Part shown: one piece after another, positions 34,396 through 44,167 of the stretch
Layout: the number at the start of each line of letters is the position of its first letter
Position numbering within the stretch: position 1 is the stretch's first letter
NCBI RefSeq assembly: GCF_012927445.1
Contig: NZ_JABBPD010000007.1
Location: 124,001-188,000, forward strand
Reading direction: 5' to 3'
Length of the DNA stretch: 64,000 nt
Source of the DNA: Rhodoferax sp.
Lineage (GTDB): Bacteria > Pseudomonadota > Gammaproteobacteria > Burkholderiales > Burkholderiaceae_C
Notes under the pieces: model-generated
Databases searched by the model: none
What the model was told of the DNA's origin: nothing
Seen by the model: the letters and a program-made list of their open reading frames with translations, nothing else
Program-made: the position numbers and the translations under genes

Positions 34396-34485
34396 ATTGC
34401 CGAAAATTCGCTAAGTCATTGATAAGTAAGAAAAAAATATGGACTCGCTCAAATCGGGGTCGACCGGTGTAAAAAATGTCGACAG

Positions 34486-35931
34486 TTAGGAGGCGGTCGG
34501 CGCCAGGTAGGAAAACTTGCGCTCAAAGTCCAGCAGCGGTCGGTAGGGGAAGGTCAGCGGCGCCAAGAGTTCCAGGTCAACGGGGACGGACAACTGTTTC
34601 CGGGCGAGTGTGAGCAGTTGCGTGTGCAGGCCGGGATCTTGTGCCGCGCGTTCGCTGTTGGCCTGGAGGGTCAATTTGACGCCACCCCGGTCGTCCTGGT
34701 TGATTCGAAAAGCGCCCGTCAGTTGGTCTGCGATGCCGTGGTCGGCGTAGATCAGTTCCTTGATGCATTCGACCGAGGGCAGGCCGACCAGTCGGTCTTT
34801 GATACGGCCTTTGACCGCGACCACGGGCAACCAGGGCCGTGCGCTTCCCGCGAGCCTGGCGGCCTGCGTCACCTCTTGCTGATTCACCAGTTTGCCCAAG
34901 TCGCCGCTCACATACCTGGGCAGCGCAATGATGGCTTGTGTGTCGAGCATCGTGAAGCACAGTTCACCAAAACCATCCGGACCTGGGTTTAACACTTCGA
35001 CATGGCAACGCAGCGGGTTGAAACAGAAAATCGACGGGGCCGACGTACCATCTGTCGTACCGCTCAACAGTTGCGCGACCTGCGGCTGCGTTCGCATGGC
35101 GCGGCGCATGCGAATGGTGTCACGGGTTTCAAACAACAGGTTGAGCCCAAGCTCACCGGCGCCAAATGAGCTGCCGATGATGCGGTGCGGATCATGGTCG
35201 AGGTCAATCCCCAAGCGTGCGGCAATGTAGTCGCGCTGGGCTTCAACCAACACCTCTTCACCCACAATGACGCTGGTATTGAGTGCCTTCCAGTCGACCC
35301 CGGCCACGTGCGCCTCGTCCAGCAAGCGCCGAATGAACAAGGGGTCGGTACACAGCAGCGTTTGCGCAAAGCGCGGACCCAGGTCGCGCAGGATGGCGCA
35401 GGCCATGTCCTCGCGCACACTGACGTTGGCAACCGTGACGGCACGCGAGTTAAACACCACGCCCATGGGCAGGCAGTTGACCAGCAGGGTGGTGTGCTGA
35501 TCGACCTTGAACATGTCTTGCAGGCCAAGATCGATGTCAAACCACGAAGTCTCATGCTGCGCGCGCGCGGTCAGCCGGAAGCCGAAGCTGCGGCCACTGC
35601 GGCCCGAACTGGTCAGTACATCGGCGATTTCCTGGGCGGGCAGGGGCCGGGCCAGTTGCGCCAGTGTGAAGCGCTCAAAGGTATTGGCTTTGGTCAGTAC
35701 CGGCAACGATGCCAGTTCGGTTTGGGCGTCCAAGGTGGACGGCTCGATTTGCTGTTCTTGCAGCAGGGTGCGGTAGGCGGCACTGTGAACGGCGGCTTGC
35801 ATGACCGCCCGGACGGCGCCGCGACGTGAGCGGGCCAGCAGGCGCTCGCCGTCCATCCGCCGGGCGTAATGGAGTGTGATTTTGCGCAGCCATCGCAAGG
35901 CGACCGCGGGCAGCAGGGGCAGCAGGTTCAC
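34486..35931 (-). CDS. PaaK/CapK-like adenylate-forming enzyme
   Basis: A 481-residue protein of the phenylacetate-CoA ligase (PaaK/CapK) group. ANL-like stretches: LTSSGRSGRSFGFRLTARA (phosphate-binding loop position), GSSFGAGELGLNLLFETRD, RYVSGDLGKLV and VKGRIKDRLVGLPSVECIKEL. It probably activates a carboxylic acid as acyl-AMP or acyl-CoA. Its ATG overlaps the upstream acyltransferase stop (ATGA), so the two are translated together and likely work in sequence: activation here, transfer by the GNAT-like enzyme (inference). Confidence 0.8.
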   Translation of the reverse strand: MNLLPLLPAVALRWLRKITLHYARRMDGERLLARSRRGAVRAVMQAAVHSAAYRTLLQEQQIEPSTLDAQTELASLPVLTKANTFERFTLAQLARPLPAQEIADVLTSSGRSGRSFGFRLTARAQHETSWFDIDLGLQDMFKVDQHTTLLVNCLPMGVVFNSRAVTVANVSVREDMACAILRDLGPRFAQTLLCTDPLFIRRLLDEAHVAGVDWKALNTSVIVGEEVLVEAQRDYIAARLGIDLDHDPHRIIGSSFGAGELGLNLLFETRDTIRMRRAMRTQPQVAQLLSGTTDGTSAPSIFCFNPLRCHVEVLNPGPDGFGELCFTMLDTQAIIALPRYVSGDLGKLVNQQEVTQAARLAGSARPWLPVVAVKGRIKDRLVGLPSVECIKELIYADHGIADQLTGAFRINQDDRGGVKLTLQANSERAAQDPGLHTQLLTLARKQLSVPVDLELLAPLTFPYRPLLDFERKFSYLAPTAS

Positions 35932-36656
35932 TTCGTTTCCATGGGTTCCGGCCTTTGCATCCAGGCCAGCAGTTCCGGTTGACGCTTGCCGACTTTGGCC
36001 TCGGTTTCGTACAAATCGGCCAGGTAGGGCGTGACCGGGCCGTAATAGTCGATCAGCAGTCCGATCGGGCGAAAGTCAAAGTCCAGCTGGGTCAAAATTC
36101 GGGCCAGGTTGCGCTCCATCGCCGCATACCAGTAACGAATGCCATTGGTGCGGCTGAACGCATAAATCTGACGGTACAAACTCAGCAGGATCTGGGGTGA
36201 CTGGCTGCGCATCTCATGGTCTGGCGCCGCACTGCTGCTTTCCAGATTAAACCCACCCAGTGTATCGCCCCGCCGACGCCGGTAGTCGTGGTGCACGATC
36301 AAGCGACTAACCTCTGCGGATTGCGAGGACGGCGGCAGGGTGACGCCTTCCAGCAAACTGGTGCAGTGACTCTGAAAGGGGAAGGTCTGTGATCCGCTTG
36401 GGTGAACCAGCCGTACATAACCCACCAGCTCATCCTTTAAATTGAAAGTGCAAAAATGGGCTGCACTCGCGTCGTATTGATCCGACTCGAGGCCATCTGG
36501 ATAATTGTCGGCCGAAAGAAAGCCGCGTTCCTGGCAGTAGATTTGAAAGCGCAGTTGGTAAATTTGGCGCATCAACGCCTCATCTTGACCAAATCGGACT
36601 TGGTGACTTCGGAAATAGGGCGCAAATTCAGCCTGCTCTGGCAGCGGGGCGGTCAT
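35928..36656 (-). CDS. PEP-CTERM/exosortase system-associated acyltransferase, paralogue 2
   Basis: A 242-residue paralogue of the protein at 32388: IYQLRFQIYCQERGFLSADNYPDGLE, LKDELVGYVRLVHPSGSQTFPFQ, AEVSRLIVHHDYRRRRGD and NGIRYWYAAMERNLARILTQL line up closely. The N-terminus is shorter. It is first in a two-gene unit with the adenylate-forming enzyme. The likely product is an acylated small molecule or lipid linked to the PEP-CTERM system; no substrate is known to me. Confidence 0.83.
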   Translation of the reverse strand: MTAPLPEQAEFAPYFRSHQVRFGQDEALMRQIYQLRFQIYCQERGFLSADNYPDGLESDQYDASAAHFCTFNLKDELVGYVRLVHPSGSQTFPFQSHCTSLLEGVTLPPSSQSAEVSRLIVHHDYRRRRGDTLGGFNLESSSAAPDHEMRSQSPQILLSLYRQIYAFSRTNGIRYWYAAMERNLARILTQLDFDFRPIGLLIDYYGPVTPYLADLYETEAKVGKRQPELLAWMQRPEPMETK

Positions 36657-37007
36657 ACAAAATCCTTTCGACGTGCATCGCTGAAAAAATAGGGGGTCCT
36701 GGCGATGAGGGTGGATTCAGGTTCGAAATACGGCCGTTTGCCGCCTCTCGGCTAGCACACTGCTGAGTTCAAATCGGTCAGTCTGCGGCGGGTGGTCCGT
36801 CGGGCGCTTGCGAAATATCAAGCGCGGGAGCCGTCAAGTTGCGGTCTTGCCTGACCTGACCACATCATCAGGGGTGACGCCACGTTTAGACCATTTAGCC
36901 TTGTAGCCCCCGTTGTATCTGCGTAAGCAGCTATGAATACAGTAGCGGCTAATACTCTCGCCGGGCTTGCTGTGCGGGCCCATGGGCAGGTTACGGATAA
37001 TCACCCC
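36657..37007. other. 351-bp gap between acyltransferase 2 and dbpA
   Basis: Holds the divergent promoters of the acyltransferase-ligase unit and dbpA, and repeat copy E. No gene was found here. Confidence 0.5.
36898..36946 (+). repeat. Dispersed Comamonadaceae-type repeat, copy E
   Basis: It reads CTTGTAGCCCCCGTT, GTATCTGCGTAAGCA and CAGCTATGAATACAGTAGC; the palindromic core is weaker than in other copies. Confidence 0.65.
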
Positions 37008-38432
37008 ATGAGCACAATCGAACCCAAGGTGGCCACTGCCACCGCCAAGCCGTCTTCCAGCACCAGTTTCGCGACCCTGGCGCTGAACCCCGCCACCCTG
37101 GCCAACCTGGAACAACTGGGCTATCTGGAGATGACCCCGATCCAGGCCGCCAGCCTGCCCACCGCCTTGGCCGGCAAAGACCTGATCGCGCAAGCCAAAA
37201 CCGGCAGCGGCAAAACCGCCGCCTTTGCGCTAGCCTTGCTGACCAACCTAAACCCGCGCCGTTTTGCGGTGCAAGCGCTGGTGCTGTGCCCGACGCGCGA
37301 ACTGGCCGACCAGGTCACCATCGAAATCCGCCGGCTGGCGCGCGCGACCGACAACATCAAGGTCGTCACCCTGTGCGGCGGTGTCGCCTTGCGCGGCCAG
37401 CGCGCCTCGCTGGAGCAGGGCGCACACATCGTGGTTGGCACGCCGGGCCGCATCATGGACCATCTGGAGCGCGAGTACCTGAACCTGGAAGCGCTCAACA
37501 CGCTGGTGCTGGACGAGGCTGACCGCATGCTGGACATGGGCTTCTTCGACGACATCGCCACCGTCACCAAACAATGCCCGAAAGAACGGCAAACCCTGAT
37601 GTTCTCCGCCACCTACCCGGAAGGCATCGAGAAACTGGCCAAGCAATTCATGCGCGATCCGGTGCTGATCAAGGTCGAGTCCCAGCACACCGAGAACCTG
37701 ATCGAGCAACGTTTTTACGAGGTGACGCGCCACACCCGGCTGGCCACGGTGGCGCAGCTGCTGAATCACTTCCGCCCGATCAGCACGCTGGCGTTTTGCA
37801 ACACCAAGCAGCAGTGCAAAGACTTGGTCACTTACCTGCAAGAGCAAGGCTTCAGTGCTTTGGCCCTGTACGGCGAGCTGGAACAGCGCGAACGCGACCA
37901 GGTGCTGGCGCAGTTTGCCAATCGCAGCTGTTCGGTGCTGGTGGCCACCGACGTGGCCTCGCGCGGGCTGGACATCACGCAGCTGGAAGCGGTGATCAAT
38001 GTCGACATCACGCCCGATGCCGAGATTCACGTGCACCGCATCGGCCGCACCGGCCGCGCCGGTGAATCCGGCCTGGCGCTGAGCCTGGCTGCCATGTACG
38101 AGATGGGCTTTGTCGGCAAGATCGAGCAGTACCAAAACCGCGAGTCAACCTGGCACAAGCTGGACGAACTCACGCCCACCGGCGAGGGCCCGTTGCTGCC
38201 GCCGATGGTGACGCTGCAGATTCTGGGTGGCCGCAAGGAAAAGATTCGCCCCGGTGACGTGCTGGGCGCCTTGACGGCCGACGCGGGTTACACCCGTGAG
38301 CAAATTGGCAAGATCAATGTGACCGAATTCACCACCTTTGTGGCGGTGAATCGTGACATTGCGAAGGAGGCCATGAAGAAGTTGAACGAGGGCAAGGTCA
38401 AGGGCAAGAGCGTGCGCGTGCGCCTGCTCTAA
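37008..38432 (+). CDS. dbpA: ATP-dependent RNA helicase DbpA
   Basis: A 474-residue DEAD-box helicase. Motif I AQAKTGSGKT, DEAD motif VLDEADRMLDMGFFDD, SAT motif MFSATYP and motif VI HRIGRTGRAGESG are present. The C-terminal domain (MVTLQILGGRKEKIRPGDVLG ... IAKEAMKKLNEGKVKGKSVRVR) is the DbpA RNA-binding domain that recognises hairpin 92 of 23S rRNA. It acts in large-subunit assembly. The ATG at 37008 is chosen because family starts lie here; the frame is open through the repeat upstream. Confidence 0.93.
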   Translation: MSTIEPKVATATAKPSSSTSFATLALNPATLANLEQLGYLEMTPIQAASLPTALAGKDLIAQAKTGSGKTAAFALALLTNLNPRRFAVQALVLCPTRELADQVTIEIRRLARATDNIKVVTLCGGVALRGQRASLEQGAHIVVGTPGRIMDHLEREYLNLEALNTLVLDEADRMLDMGFFDDIATVTKQCPKERQTLMFSATYPEGIEKLAKQFMRDPVLIKVESQHTENLIEQRFYEVTRHTRLATVAQLLNHFRPISTLAFCNTKQQCKDLVTYLQEQGFSALALYGELEQRERDQVLAQFANRSCSVLVATDVASRGLDITQLEAVINVDITPDAEIHVHRIGRTGRAGESGLALSLAAMYEMGFVGKIEQYQNRESTWHKLDELTPTGEGPLLPPMVTLQILGGRKEKIRPGDVLGALTADAGYTREQIGKINVTEFTTFVAVNRDIAKEAMKKLNEGKVKGKSVRVRLL

Positions 38433-38565
38433 ACCGCCATCCTGTCAGGCAAACACCTACAGGGTTTACAGCCGATCGCTGACTTCAGTTCCTGGGGTCG
38501 GCGAATACAGTTCTCTTACGCGCTCAAGTTGACTTAGGGCGCCTTGACCCCACCGGAGAATCTTG

Positions 38566-38805
38566 ATGAACAACACGACATTTATAGCCCTCAATCCCTT
38601 CAGCCTGATGATGGAACCCGAGCGTGTGTTGCAAACCATGGAGCGCTCCCAGCAACTGCGCGGCCTGCGCCGCCACAAGCTGCGCCCGCTGGACAAGCCG
38701 CTGATTCCTTACACCCAGGAAGCCCTGGCCAGTCGCGCTGCCTTTGACGAAGCCATTGATGCGCAAGACCGCAAAGAACAGGCGCGGGCCTTTCTGCTGA
38801 ACTGA
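38566..38805 (+). CDS. Small conserved-looking protein of unknown function
   Basis: A 79-residue protein (MNNTTFIALNPFSLMMEPER, then RSQQLRGLRRHKLRPLDKPL) with a basic middle and acidic end (FDEAIDAQDRKEQ). GGAG lies 8 nt before the ATG. I do not recognise the family. It sits between two DEAD-box helicase genes, convergent with rhlE. Confidence 0.65.
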   Translation: MNNTTFIALNPFSLMMEPERVLQTMERSQQLRGLRRHKLRPLDKPLIPYTQEALASRAAFDEAIDAQDRKEQARAFLLN

Positions 38806-38820
38806 GTCCGGCGCGGCGGC

Positions 38821-40083
38821 TTACTGCCCCCGGGCGGCAGCTGCCCGCAGCTTGTCTTTCTTGCTGGGACGCTTGCCCTTGATGCCGCCGTTGGCGGAAT
38901 CGATCGGAGTGCCGTCCATGGCGGTGGCCGCGGCCACCGCGGTCTGCTGCGGCTCAAAGCCTTCAATCTGTTCCAGTGGCAAGCTCAGGCCCTGGCGTTT
39001 TTCAATCAAGCGGAAATGCGCTTCGGTATCCGCGCTGACAAAGCTCAGTGCCACCCCACTTTCCCCAGCGCGGCCGGTGCGACCAATGCGGTGCGTGTAA
39101 TCCACCGCTGAGCGCGGCAGGTCAAAGTTCACCACCACCGGCAATTGCGCGATGTCCAGGCCGCGCGCGGCGACATCGGTGGCAATCACCACTTTGAGGC
39201 GCGACGCCTTGAAATCAGCCAGCACTTGCGTGCGCTTGCCCTGACTCAACTCACCGTGGAACGGCTCGGCGTAAATGCGGGCTTTGCGCAATTTGTCGGC
39301 CACCATCTCGGCAGCATGTTTGGTCGCGACAAACACCAGCACGCGGCTCCAGTGGTTTTGTTGAATCAGATGGCGCAACAACTGGGTGCGTTGGCCGGCA
39401 TCGACCGCAATGGCCCGTTGCACGATGTCGGGCGCGCTCTGCGGCGCCGGCAGCACCTCAATGCGGACCGGGTCGCGCAACAGGGTCTGCGCCAGCGCCT
39501 GCACCGCAGCAGGGAAGGTGGCCGAGAAAAACAGGTTTTGGCGTTGCGCCGGCAGCATCGTGAGGATGCGCGCTAGTTCTTCGGTAAACCCCATGTCCAG
39601 CAGGCGGTCGGCTTCGTCCAGCACCAGCGTCGTCACACTGCCGAGCGAGAGCGCGTTGTGCTGCACCAGGTCCAGCAAGCGGCCGGGCGTGGCGACCACG
39701 ATGTCGGTGCCACCGCGCAAGCGCATCATTTGCGGGTTGATGGAGACGCCGCCAAACACAATGGAGACTTTCACCGCGCGGGGCAGGTGTAGCGCCAGTT
39801 CACGGATCTCTTCACCGACCTGGGCGCAGAGTTCGCGTGTGGGTACCAGAATCAGCGCCGCGACCCGTCGCGGGCTTTCAAACGGGGTCTTTTCCAGCTG
39901 CTGCAGCAGCGGCAGCACAAAGGCCGCGGTCTTGCCCGAGCCGGTTTGCGCCGAGCCCAGCACATCGCGACCCTGCAAGGCCGCGGGAATAGCCGCCGTC
40001 TGGATGGGCGTGGGCGCAAGATAAGCTTTGGCGCTGATGGCGCGCAGCAGGGCGGGCGACAAACCCAGGGAAGAAAATGGCAT
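38821..40083 (-). CDS. rhlE: ATP-dependent RNA helicase RhlE
   Basis: A 420-residue DEAD-box protein: Q motif PTPIQTAAIPA, motif I GSAQTGSGKT, VLDEADRLLDMGF, FFSATFP and HRIGRTGRAGESG. The short C-terminal tail is basic (GIKGKRPSKKDKLRAAAARG), as in RhlE, and lacks a DbpA domain. RhlE acts on RNA structure in ribosome assembly and RNA decay. Confidence 0.9.
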   Translation of the reverse strand: MPFSSLGLSPALLRAISAKAYLAPTPIQTAAIPAALQGRDVLGSAQTGSGKTAAFVLPLLQQLEKTPFESPRRVAALILVPTRELCAQVGEEIRELALHLPRAVKVSIVFGGVSINPQMMRLRGGTDIVVATPGRLLDLVQHNALSLGSVTTLVLDEADRLLDMGFTEELARILTMLPAQRQNLFFSATFPAAVQALAQTLLRDPVRIEVLPAPQSAPDIVQRAIAVDAGQRTQLLRHLIQQNHWSRVLVFVATKHAAEMVADKLRKARIYAEPFHGELSQGKRTQVLADFKASRLKVVIATDVAARGLDIAQLPVVVNFDLPRSAVDYTHRIGRTGRAGESGVALSFVSADTEAHFRLIEKRQGLSLPLEQIEGFEPQQTAVAAATAMDGTPIDSANGGIKGKRPSKKDKLRAAAARGQ

Positions 40084-40275
40084 GAGCTGGAATTGGGTTG
40101 ATTTGAGGGCTTGGCCCTAAGCGCCCAGTTTAAGCGGTTGAGCCCTTGGGGTGGGTGGCGGGATCAGACGTCGCATAATCGAGCGCTTGCAAATCACGCC
40201 CGTTTGGGGCGATATCAGACTAATCAGCAGGGGGCAGCCCTTCAGCGCTGTCCCGCAAATTCTCAAAAGGCAATC

Positions 40276-40602
40276 GTGAAAAAAACATTTCAATTAAACA
40301 TCGAAGGCAAAAATCGCGACCGCGTGCTGGAAGCGACCAAGCACGAAATCCGCAAATACGTCAAACGGGAACGGCGCGTGCCGTTGCCAGAAGGCGTCGA
40401 TTTCTGGGATTTTGACTGCAAGTTCGGCACCACCGAAGCAAATGCCGCTGTCGTGCATTTCTCAGCCATCACCAGCCTGATTGACGCCGTCGTCAAAGAA
40501 GGCGGCGATGCGTTTTATCTCGAAATTCTGGCCAAGAATGGCTACCGCACCGCCAAGCCCGCCGGTGCCGGGGATGCTGAACCGGAACAGGAACCGTCCT
40601 AA
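40276..40602 (+). CDS. DUF6172 family protein
   Basis: A 108-residue cytosolic protein: KKTFQLNIEGKNRDRVLEAT, KHEIRKYVKRERRVPLPEG, WDFDCKFG and a variable acidic tail. It matches DUF6172, common in betaproteobacteria and of unknown function. The start is a GTG with AAAAGG 6 nt upstream; no ATG in frame fits. Confidence 0.78.
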   Translation: MKKTFQLNIEGKNRDRVLEATKHEIRKYVKRERRVPLPEGVDFWDFDCKFGTTEANAAVVHFSAITSLIDAVVKEGGDAFYLEILAKNGYRTAKPAGAGDAEPEQEPS

Positions 40603-40635
40603 ATCACGGCCGCCAGCAGCAGGCTGCGCCAGGCA

Positions 40636-41601
40636 ATGAGAATTTTCCCGTGGCTGAACCGCTTTCCGGTGGGCCTGTTTGCCATGCCCGTCGGTTTGCT
40701 GGCGCTGGCGGGTGCCTGGCGCCGTGCCGCCGGATTTGGCTGGGCCCTGGCCCTGCCGGTGGCTTCCGCGTTCGCCTGGACCGGGGTTGGCTTACTGGCG
40801 GTGTTGTTGCTCCTCTATGGCGCGAAGTGCCTGCGTCATCCCCACACCCTGGTGGCGGAATTCAACCATCCGCTGGTCGGCTCCATCATGGCGCTGGTGC
40901 CGCTGTCCTTACTGCTGTGCACGATCTACTTTGGGGTGCCGGGTCATGTTGGCTGGCTGCTGTTTACCCTGCTGGCCTTGACGCTGCAGGGCGTCATTGC
41001 CGTGCGCATTGTGGCGATGCTCACCACCCCCTCGTTGCCGGTGGGCGCCGTCACACCCGCGCTGTACGTGCCCCCGGTGGGCGGGGGTCTTGTGGGGGGT
41101 ATGGCATTCAGCGCACTGGGTTACCCGGGCTGGGCCGCTTTGCTGTTTGGCATGGGACTGGTCAGCTGGGCCTTGCTGGAGGTTCGGGTCCTCAACCGGT
41201 TGTTTGAAGGCGACATGCCGGAAGGCTTGCGGCCCTCGATTGGTCTGGAGCTCGCGCCGGCCTCGGTGGCCACCCTGGCCGCCGGGACCATTTGGCCGCT
41301 GTTGCCGGGGGATGTCCTGATCGTTGGCCTGGGCATCGCCGCCGGACCGATTGTGGCCGTGATGGCCCGCTACAAATGGTGGTGGGGGGTGCAGTTTTCC
41401 ATCGGCTTCTGGTCGTTTTCCTTCCCGCTGGCGGCACTCGCCGGGGCCGTCATTGAAGTCGTCCATCGCGGCGGCTGGCCGCCGCTGGTGGGGGGCATCG
41501 CGCTGGGCTTCGCCTCCGTTTCAATCGGCTTTCTGGGCTTCAAGACGATGCGGCTGATTCTTCAAAAGCAGCTGCACCGCTCGCTGTTTGCCCACAGCTG
41601 A
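40636..41601 (+). CDS. TehA/SLAC1-type membrane channel (TDT family)
   Basis: A 321-residue protein with about ten hydrophobic helices in the TDT/TehA pattern: FPVGLFAMPVGLLALAGAW near the start, FNHPLVGSIMALVPLSLLL, and YKWWWGVQFSIGFWSFSFPL near the end. The family includes tellurite-resistance TehA and anion channels. Substrate cannot be assigned. It follows the DUF6172 gene by 33 nt and may share its transcript. Confidence 0.83.
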   Translation: MRIFPWLNRFPVGLFAMPVGLLALAGAWRRAAGFGWALALPVASAFAWTGVGLLAVLLLLYGAKCLRHPHTLVAEFNHPLVGSIMALVPLSLLLCTIYFGVPGHVGWLLFTLLALTLQGVIAVRIVAMLTTPSLPVGAVTPALYVPPVGGGLVGGMAFSALGYPGWAALLFGMGLVSWALLEVRVLNRLFEGDMPEGLRPSIGLELAPASVATLAAGTIWPLLPGDVLIVGLGIAAGPIVAVMARYKWWWGVQFSIGFWSFSFPLAALAGAVIEVVHRGGWPPLVGGIALGFASVSIGFLGFKTMRLILQKQLHRSLFAHS

Positions 41602-41622
41602 AACGCCCGCCGAGTGATCGGC

Positions 41623-43182
41623 TCAGGCGACGTGGAACACTGAAATCGTCTGCACCAGACCTGCCGCCTGCACTCGCAACGACTCGGCCGCAGCGGCGCT
41701 CTGCTCCACCAGCGCTGCGTTTTGCTGGGTGTTTTTGTCCATGTCGGAGACGGCCTCGTTCACGCCGTGGATGGCATCGGCCTGCTCGGCCGTCGCGCGG
41801 GAAATCTCGGCCACCATGGTGCTGACCTGTTCGATCGAGGCCACGATGCGGCGCATCGTCTCGCCCGCCGCATGAACCTTGCTCGTGCCCGATGCGACTT
41901 GCTCCACGGAGGCGCCGATCAGACCGCGAATTTCCTTGGCCGCTTCGCCGCTGCGCTGCGCGAGGCTGCGCACCTCGCTGGCCACCACGGCAAAGCCACG
42001 GCCCTGCTCACCGGCCCGCGCCGCTTCTACAGCGGCATTCAGCGCCAGGATATTGGTCTGGAAGGCAATGCCATCAATCGTGCCAATGATTTCACTGATG
42101 CGCTTGGCCTGCACGCTGATGGCGTCCATGGTCGTCACCACTTCGGCCACATCACTGCCGCCCTGTTGCGCCACACGCGAGGCTTCCAACGCCAGCTGGT
42201 TGGCACGCGTGGCCGTTTCCGCATTCAGTTGAATCGTATTGGCCAGATCGGCCACGGAGGATGAAGTTGCCTGCAACGCCGACGCGGTTTGCTCCGTGCG
42301 GGTGGCCAGGTCATTGTTGCCAATCGAAATTTCACTGGCAGCGGTATCAATTTGATCCGCGCCGCTGCGGATATTGGCAATCATGGCGTTCAGTCGTTGC
42401 GACACCTCGCCCAGTGCGCGAAGCACCTGCCCGGTCTCGTCCCGCCCTGCCTGCACCTCGCGCAAACTCAAATTCCCATCCGCCACGTCACGGGCGATGC
42501 CGACCGCCGCCTGCAGCGGCCGCACAATCTGCCGCGCTATAAACCAGGTCACCAGCAGGCCAATCGCCAGTGCAATGGCCGCCAGCGTTACCGAGGCGGC
42601 GTTGCCGGCTCGCAGGCTGGCTGTGGCTTGCTCACCTCGGCGTTCGGCCAGTTGCACTTCATGATGGAACAGTTCGCCCAGCAGGCCACGGGTCTCACCA
42701 TAGGCCGTTTCGGCCGAGCTCATCATGACGGCGGCTGTGCCGAGGTCGGCGTCCTTCATGTCGAGCGTATCGAGGGCTGCCGCCGTATATTTTTTGAAGG
42801 CAACGTCGAGGCGCGCCAGTCGTGACGCGGCTTCGACGTCGCCCGACAAGACCTCACGCAGCCGGTTGATGCGCTGCTGGGTCAGTTTGAGTTCACCGCC
42901 AATTTTCTCGTCCAGCGCCTTGATCACGGCAGGCTTCAGGCCGGCCCCGGCGTAGGCCACACTTTTCATGACCATGGCATTGGTGCCGACCGCACTCTCT
43001 TGTGCCTCGGCGACCAGGGCCACATGCACCAGACTCTGCTGTGTCAGGAAGTCCAGGGTTCGGGACGTCTCGCGTGACATGGACAGGCCATACAAGGCGA
43101 CGATCAGCAGGCACAACAACACCAGCGCAGGCGCGAGTGCTACTTTGGCCATCAAGGGGAGACGGTCGAAGATTGGTTTCAA
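41623..43182 (-). CDS. Methyl-accepting chemotaxis protein
   Basis: A receptor of about 519 residues with a first membrane helix ([20 protein letters not shown]), a four-helix-bundle periplasmic domain, a second helix ([19 protein letters not shown]), HAMP, and the signalling hairpin [20 protein letters not shown]. The frame stays open to 43239, but that ATG falls inside the cache gene's terminator, so I take the TTG at 43182 ([13 protein letters not shown]); the ATG at 43152 is another option. It lies downstream of a periplasmic cache protein that could be its ligand-sensing partner. Confidence 0.88.
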   Translation of the reverse strand: MKPIFDRLPLMAKVALAPALVLLCLLIVALYGLSMSRETSRTLDFLTQQSLVHVALVAEAQESAVGTNAMVMKSVAYAGAGLKPAVIKALDEKIGGELKLTQQRINRLREVLSGDVEAASRLARLDVAFKKYTAAALDTLDMKDADLGTAAVMMSSAETAYGETRGLLGELFHHEVQLAERRGEQATASLRAGNAASVTLAAIALAIGLLVTWFIARQIVRPLQAAVGIARDVADGNLSLREVQAGRDETGQVLRALGEVSQRLNAMIANIRSGADQIDTAASEISIGNNDLATRTEQTASALQATSSSVADLANTIQLNAETATRANQLALEASRVAQQGGSDVAEVVTTMDAISVQAKRISEIIGTIDGIAFQTNILALNAAVEAARAGEQGRGFAVVASEVRSLAQRSGEAAKEIRGLIGASVEQVASGTSKVHAAGETMRRIVASIEQVSTMVAEISRATAEQADAIHGVNEAVSDMDKNTQQNAALVEQSAAAAESLRVQAAGLVQTISVFHVA

Positions 43183-43211
43183 AACATATTCTTTCGTGAG
43201 GCAATCAACAA

Positions 43212-43231
43212 CACGGCGCCTTGAAGCGCCG
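43212..43231 (-). terminator. Hairpin between cache gene and chemotaxis receptor gene
   Basis: ACGGCGC and GCGCCGT form a perfect 7-bp stem with a CTTGAA loop. The T-run after it on the minus strand is poor (GTTGTTGATT), so it may be a weak terminator or attenuator between the two genes. Its position decides against the far-upstream ATG for the receptor. Confidence 0.6.
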
Positions 43232-43262
43232 TGAGTCAACCGCAGGTAAAGCTTGGAGGACC

Positions 43263-43724
43263 CTAGCGGTAGGTTCCGACCGACACGCTGCCGTCAAAAC
43301 CGGGGATGCGCTTGACGTAAGTGGACTTCCCTTCAATTTTCTTGGTGACGGGATGGGCCCAGTCATAGTCAACCCAGCCTTCTCCCTTGGCGGCGGCCAG
43401 ATCAGTGATTTCGCGCACGAACATCTTGCCGTTCTGATCCTTCAGTTCCATCATGTTTTTGCCAACCAGCTTTTCATTGGCCCCGTGAGCCAAGGTGAGC
43501 CCTTTGGCGTCCATGGCAAAGACATAAAGATCCTTCTTGCTCCAGTTGGCCTTGTCGGTGGTGAAGTCCTTGAACGCTTGATCATTGCCCACTTTTTTGA
43601 TATGGGCCAAAGCCGCATTGGCCAGCGACTTGGCTTCTTCCTTGGTGCCGTGGTCTTGTGCCATGGCCGAAACAGATATAACACCCGCAAAAAGCAGCGT
43701 CATCAGAGTACGAAAAAATTTCAT
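43263..43724 (-). CDS. Stand-alone periplasmic single-cache protein
   Basis: A 153-residue exported protein (signal peptide [18 protein letters not shown]). The mature part is a small-molecule-binding single cache domain: [42 protein letters not shown], then [20 protein letters not shown] and a final strand [11 protein letters not shown]. Such free cache domains bind organic acids and may present them to receptors. It is encoded just upstream of the chemotaxis receptor. Confidence 0.85.
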   Translation of the reverse strand: MKFFRTLMTLLFAGVISVSAMAQDHGTKEEAKSLANAALAHIKKVGNDQAFKDFTTDKANWSKKDLYVFAMDAKGLTLAHGANEKLVGKNMMELKDQNGKMFVREITDLAAAKGEGWVDYDWAHPVTKKIEGKSTYVKRIPGFDGSVSVGTYR

Positions 43725-43916
43725 GATGGGGTCCTAAAACAATAATACAGATTCCAATGGATATCGTAGCAGTGCAACTTCGCAGAAAAGGAAGAATTCC
43801 ATAGGGGAAAACGAGCCCCCTCCTATGCGCTTATCCCGAAATGACGGGGGGGCGAAGTACCGTATAAGCCAAGTGCGGGATAATTACGGGTTTCTACAAT
43901 TCACTGGAGTTATTTC

Positions 43917-44084
43917 ATGGCCAACGTCATCCGTACCGAAAGCGACCGCGTCGCGACCCCCCGTCCTGTTCCACCAAAGGGCGTGTGCTTCACCGCTGGC
44001 AAAGGTCAACTGCGCAGCCTCGAGCGTGGTGCAGCGACCAACAACAAGAAAAACCCCGGCAAGCGCGCCAAAAAAGGCGGCTAA
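43917..44084 (+). CDS. Small basic protein of 55 residues
   Basis: Start ATG with GGAG about 9 nt upstream; product MANVIRTESDRVATPRPVPP, then KGVCFTAGKGQLRSLERGAA and TNNKKNPGKRAKKGG. Strongly basic C-terminus, one Cys. I do not recognise a family. A strong terminator follows 37 nt after the stop, which supports a real transcript. A degraded copy of its C-terminal coding sequence occurs at about 46264-46303. Confidence 0.65.
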   Translation: MANVIRTESDRVATPRPVPPKGVCFTAGKGQLRSLERGAATNNKKNPGKRAKKGG

Positions 44085-44120
44085 GTCAGGTTTGGTGATT
44101 TCGCCCGGCGCGGACACACC

Positions 44121-44150
44121 AAAAAAAGCCCCGCAATGCGGGGCTTTTTT
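44121..44150. terminator. Bidirectional terminator
   Basis: A-run, stem AGCCCCGC / GCGGGGCT around AAT, then T-run. It can end both the small-protein gene (plus) and the actP transcript (minus), which stops at 44168. Confidence 0.93.
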
Positions 44151-44167
44151 ACGTCTGCAGTCAGCGA

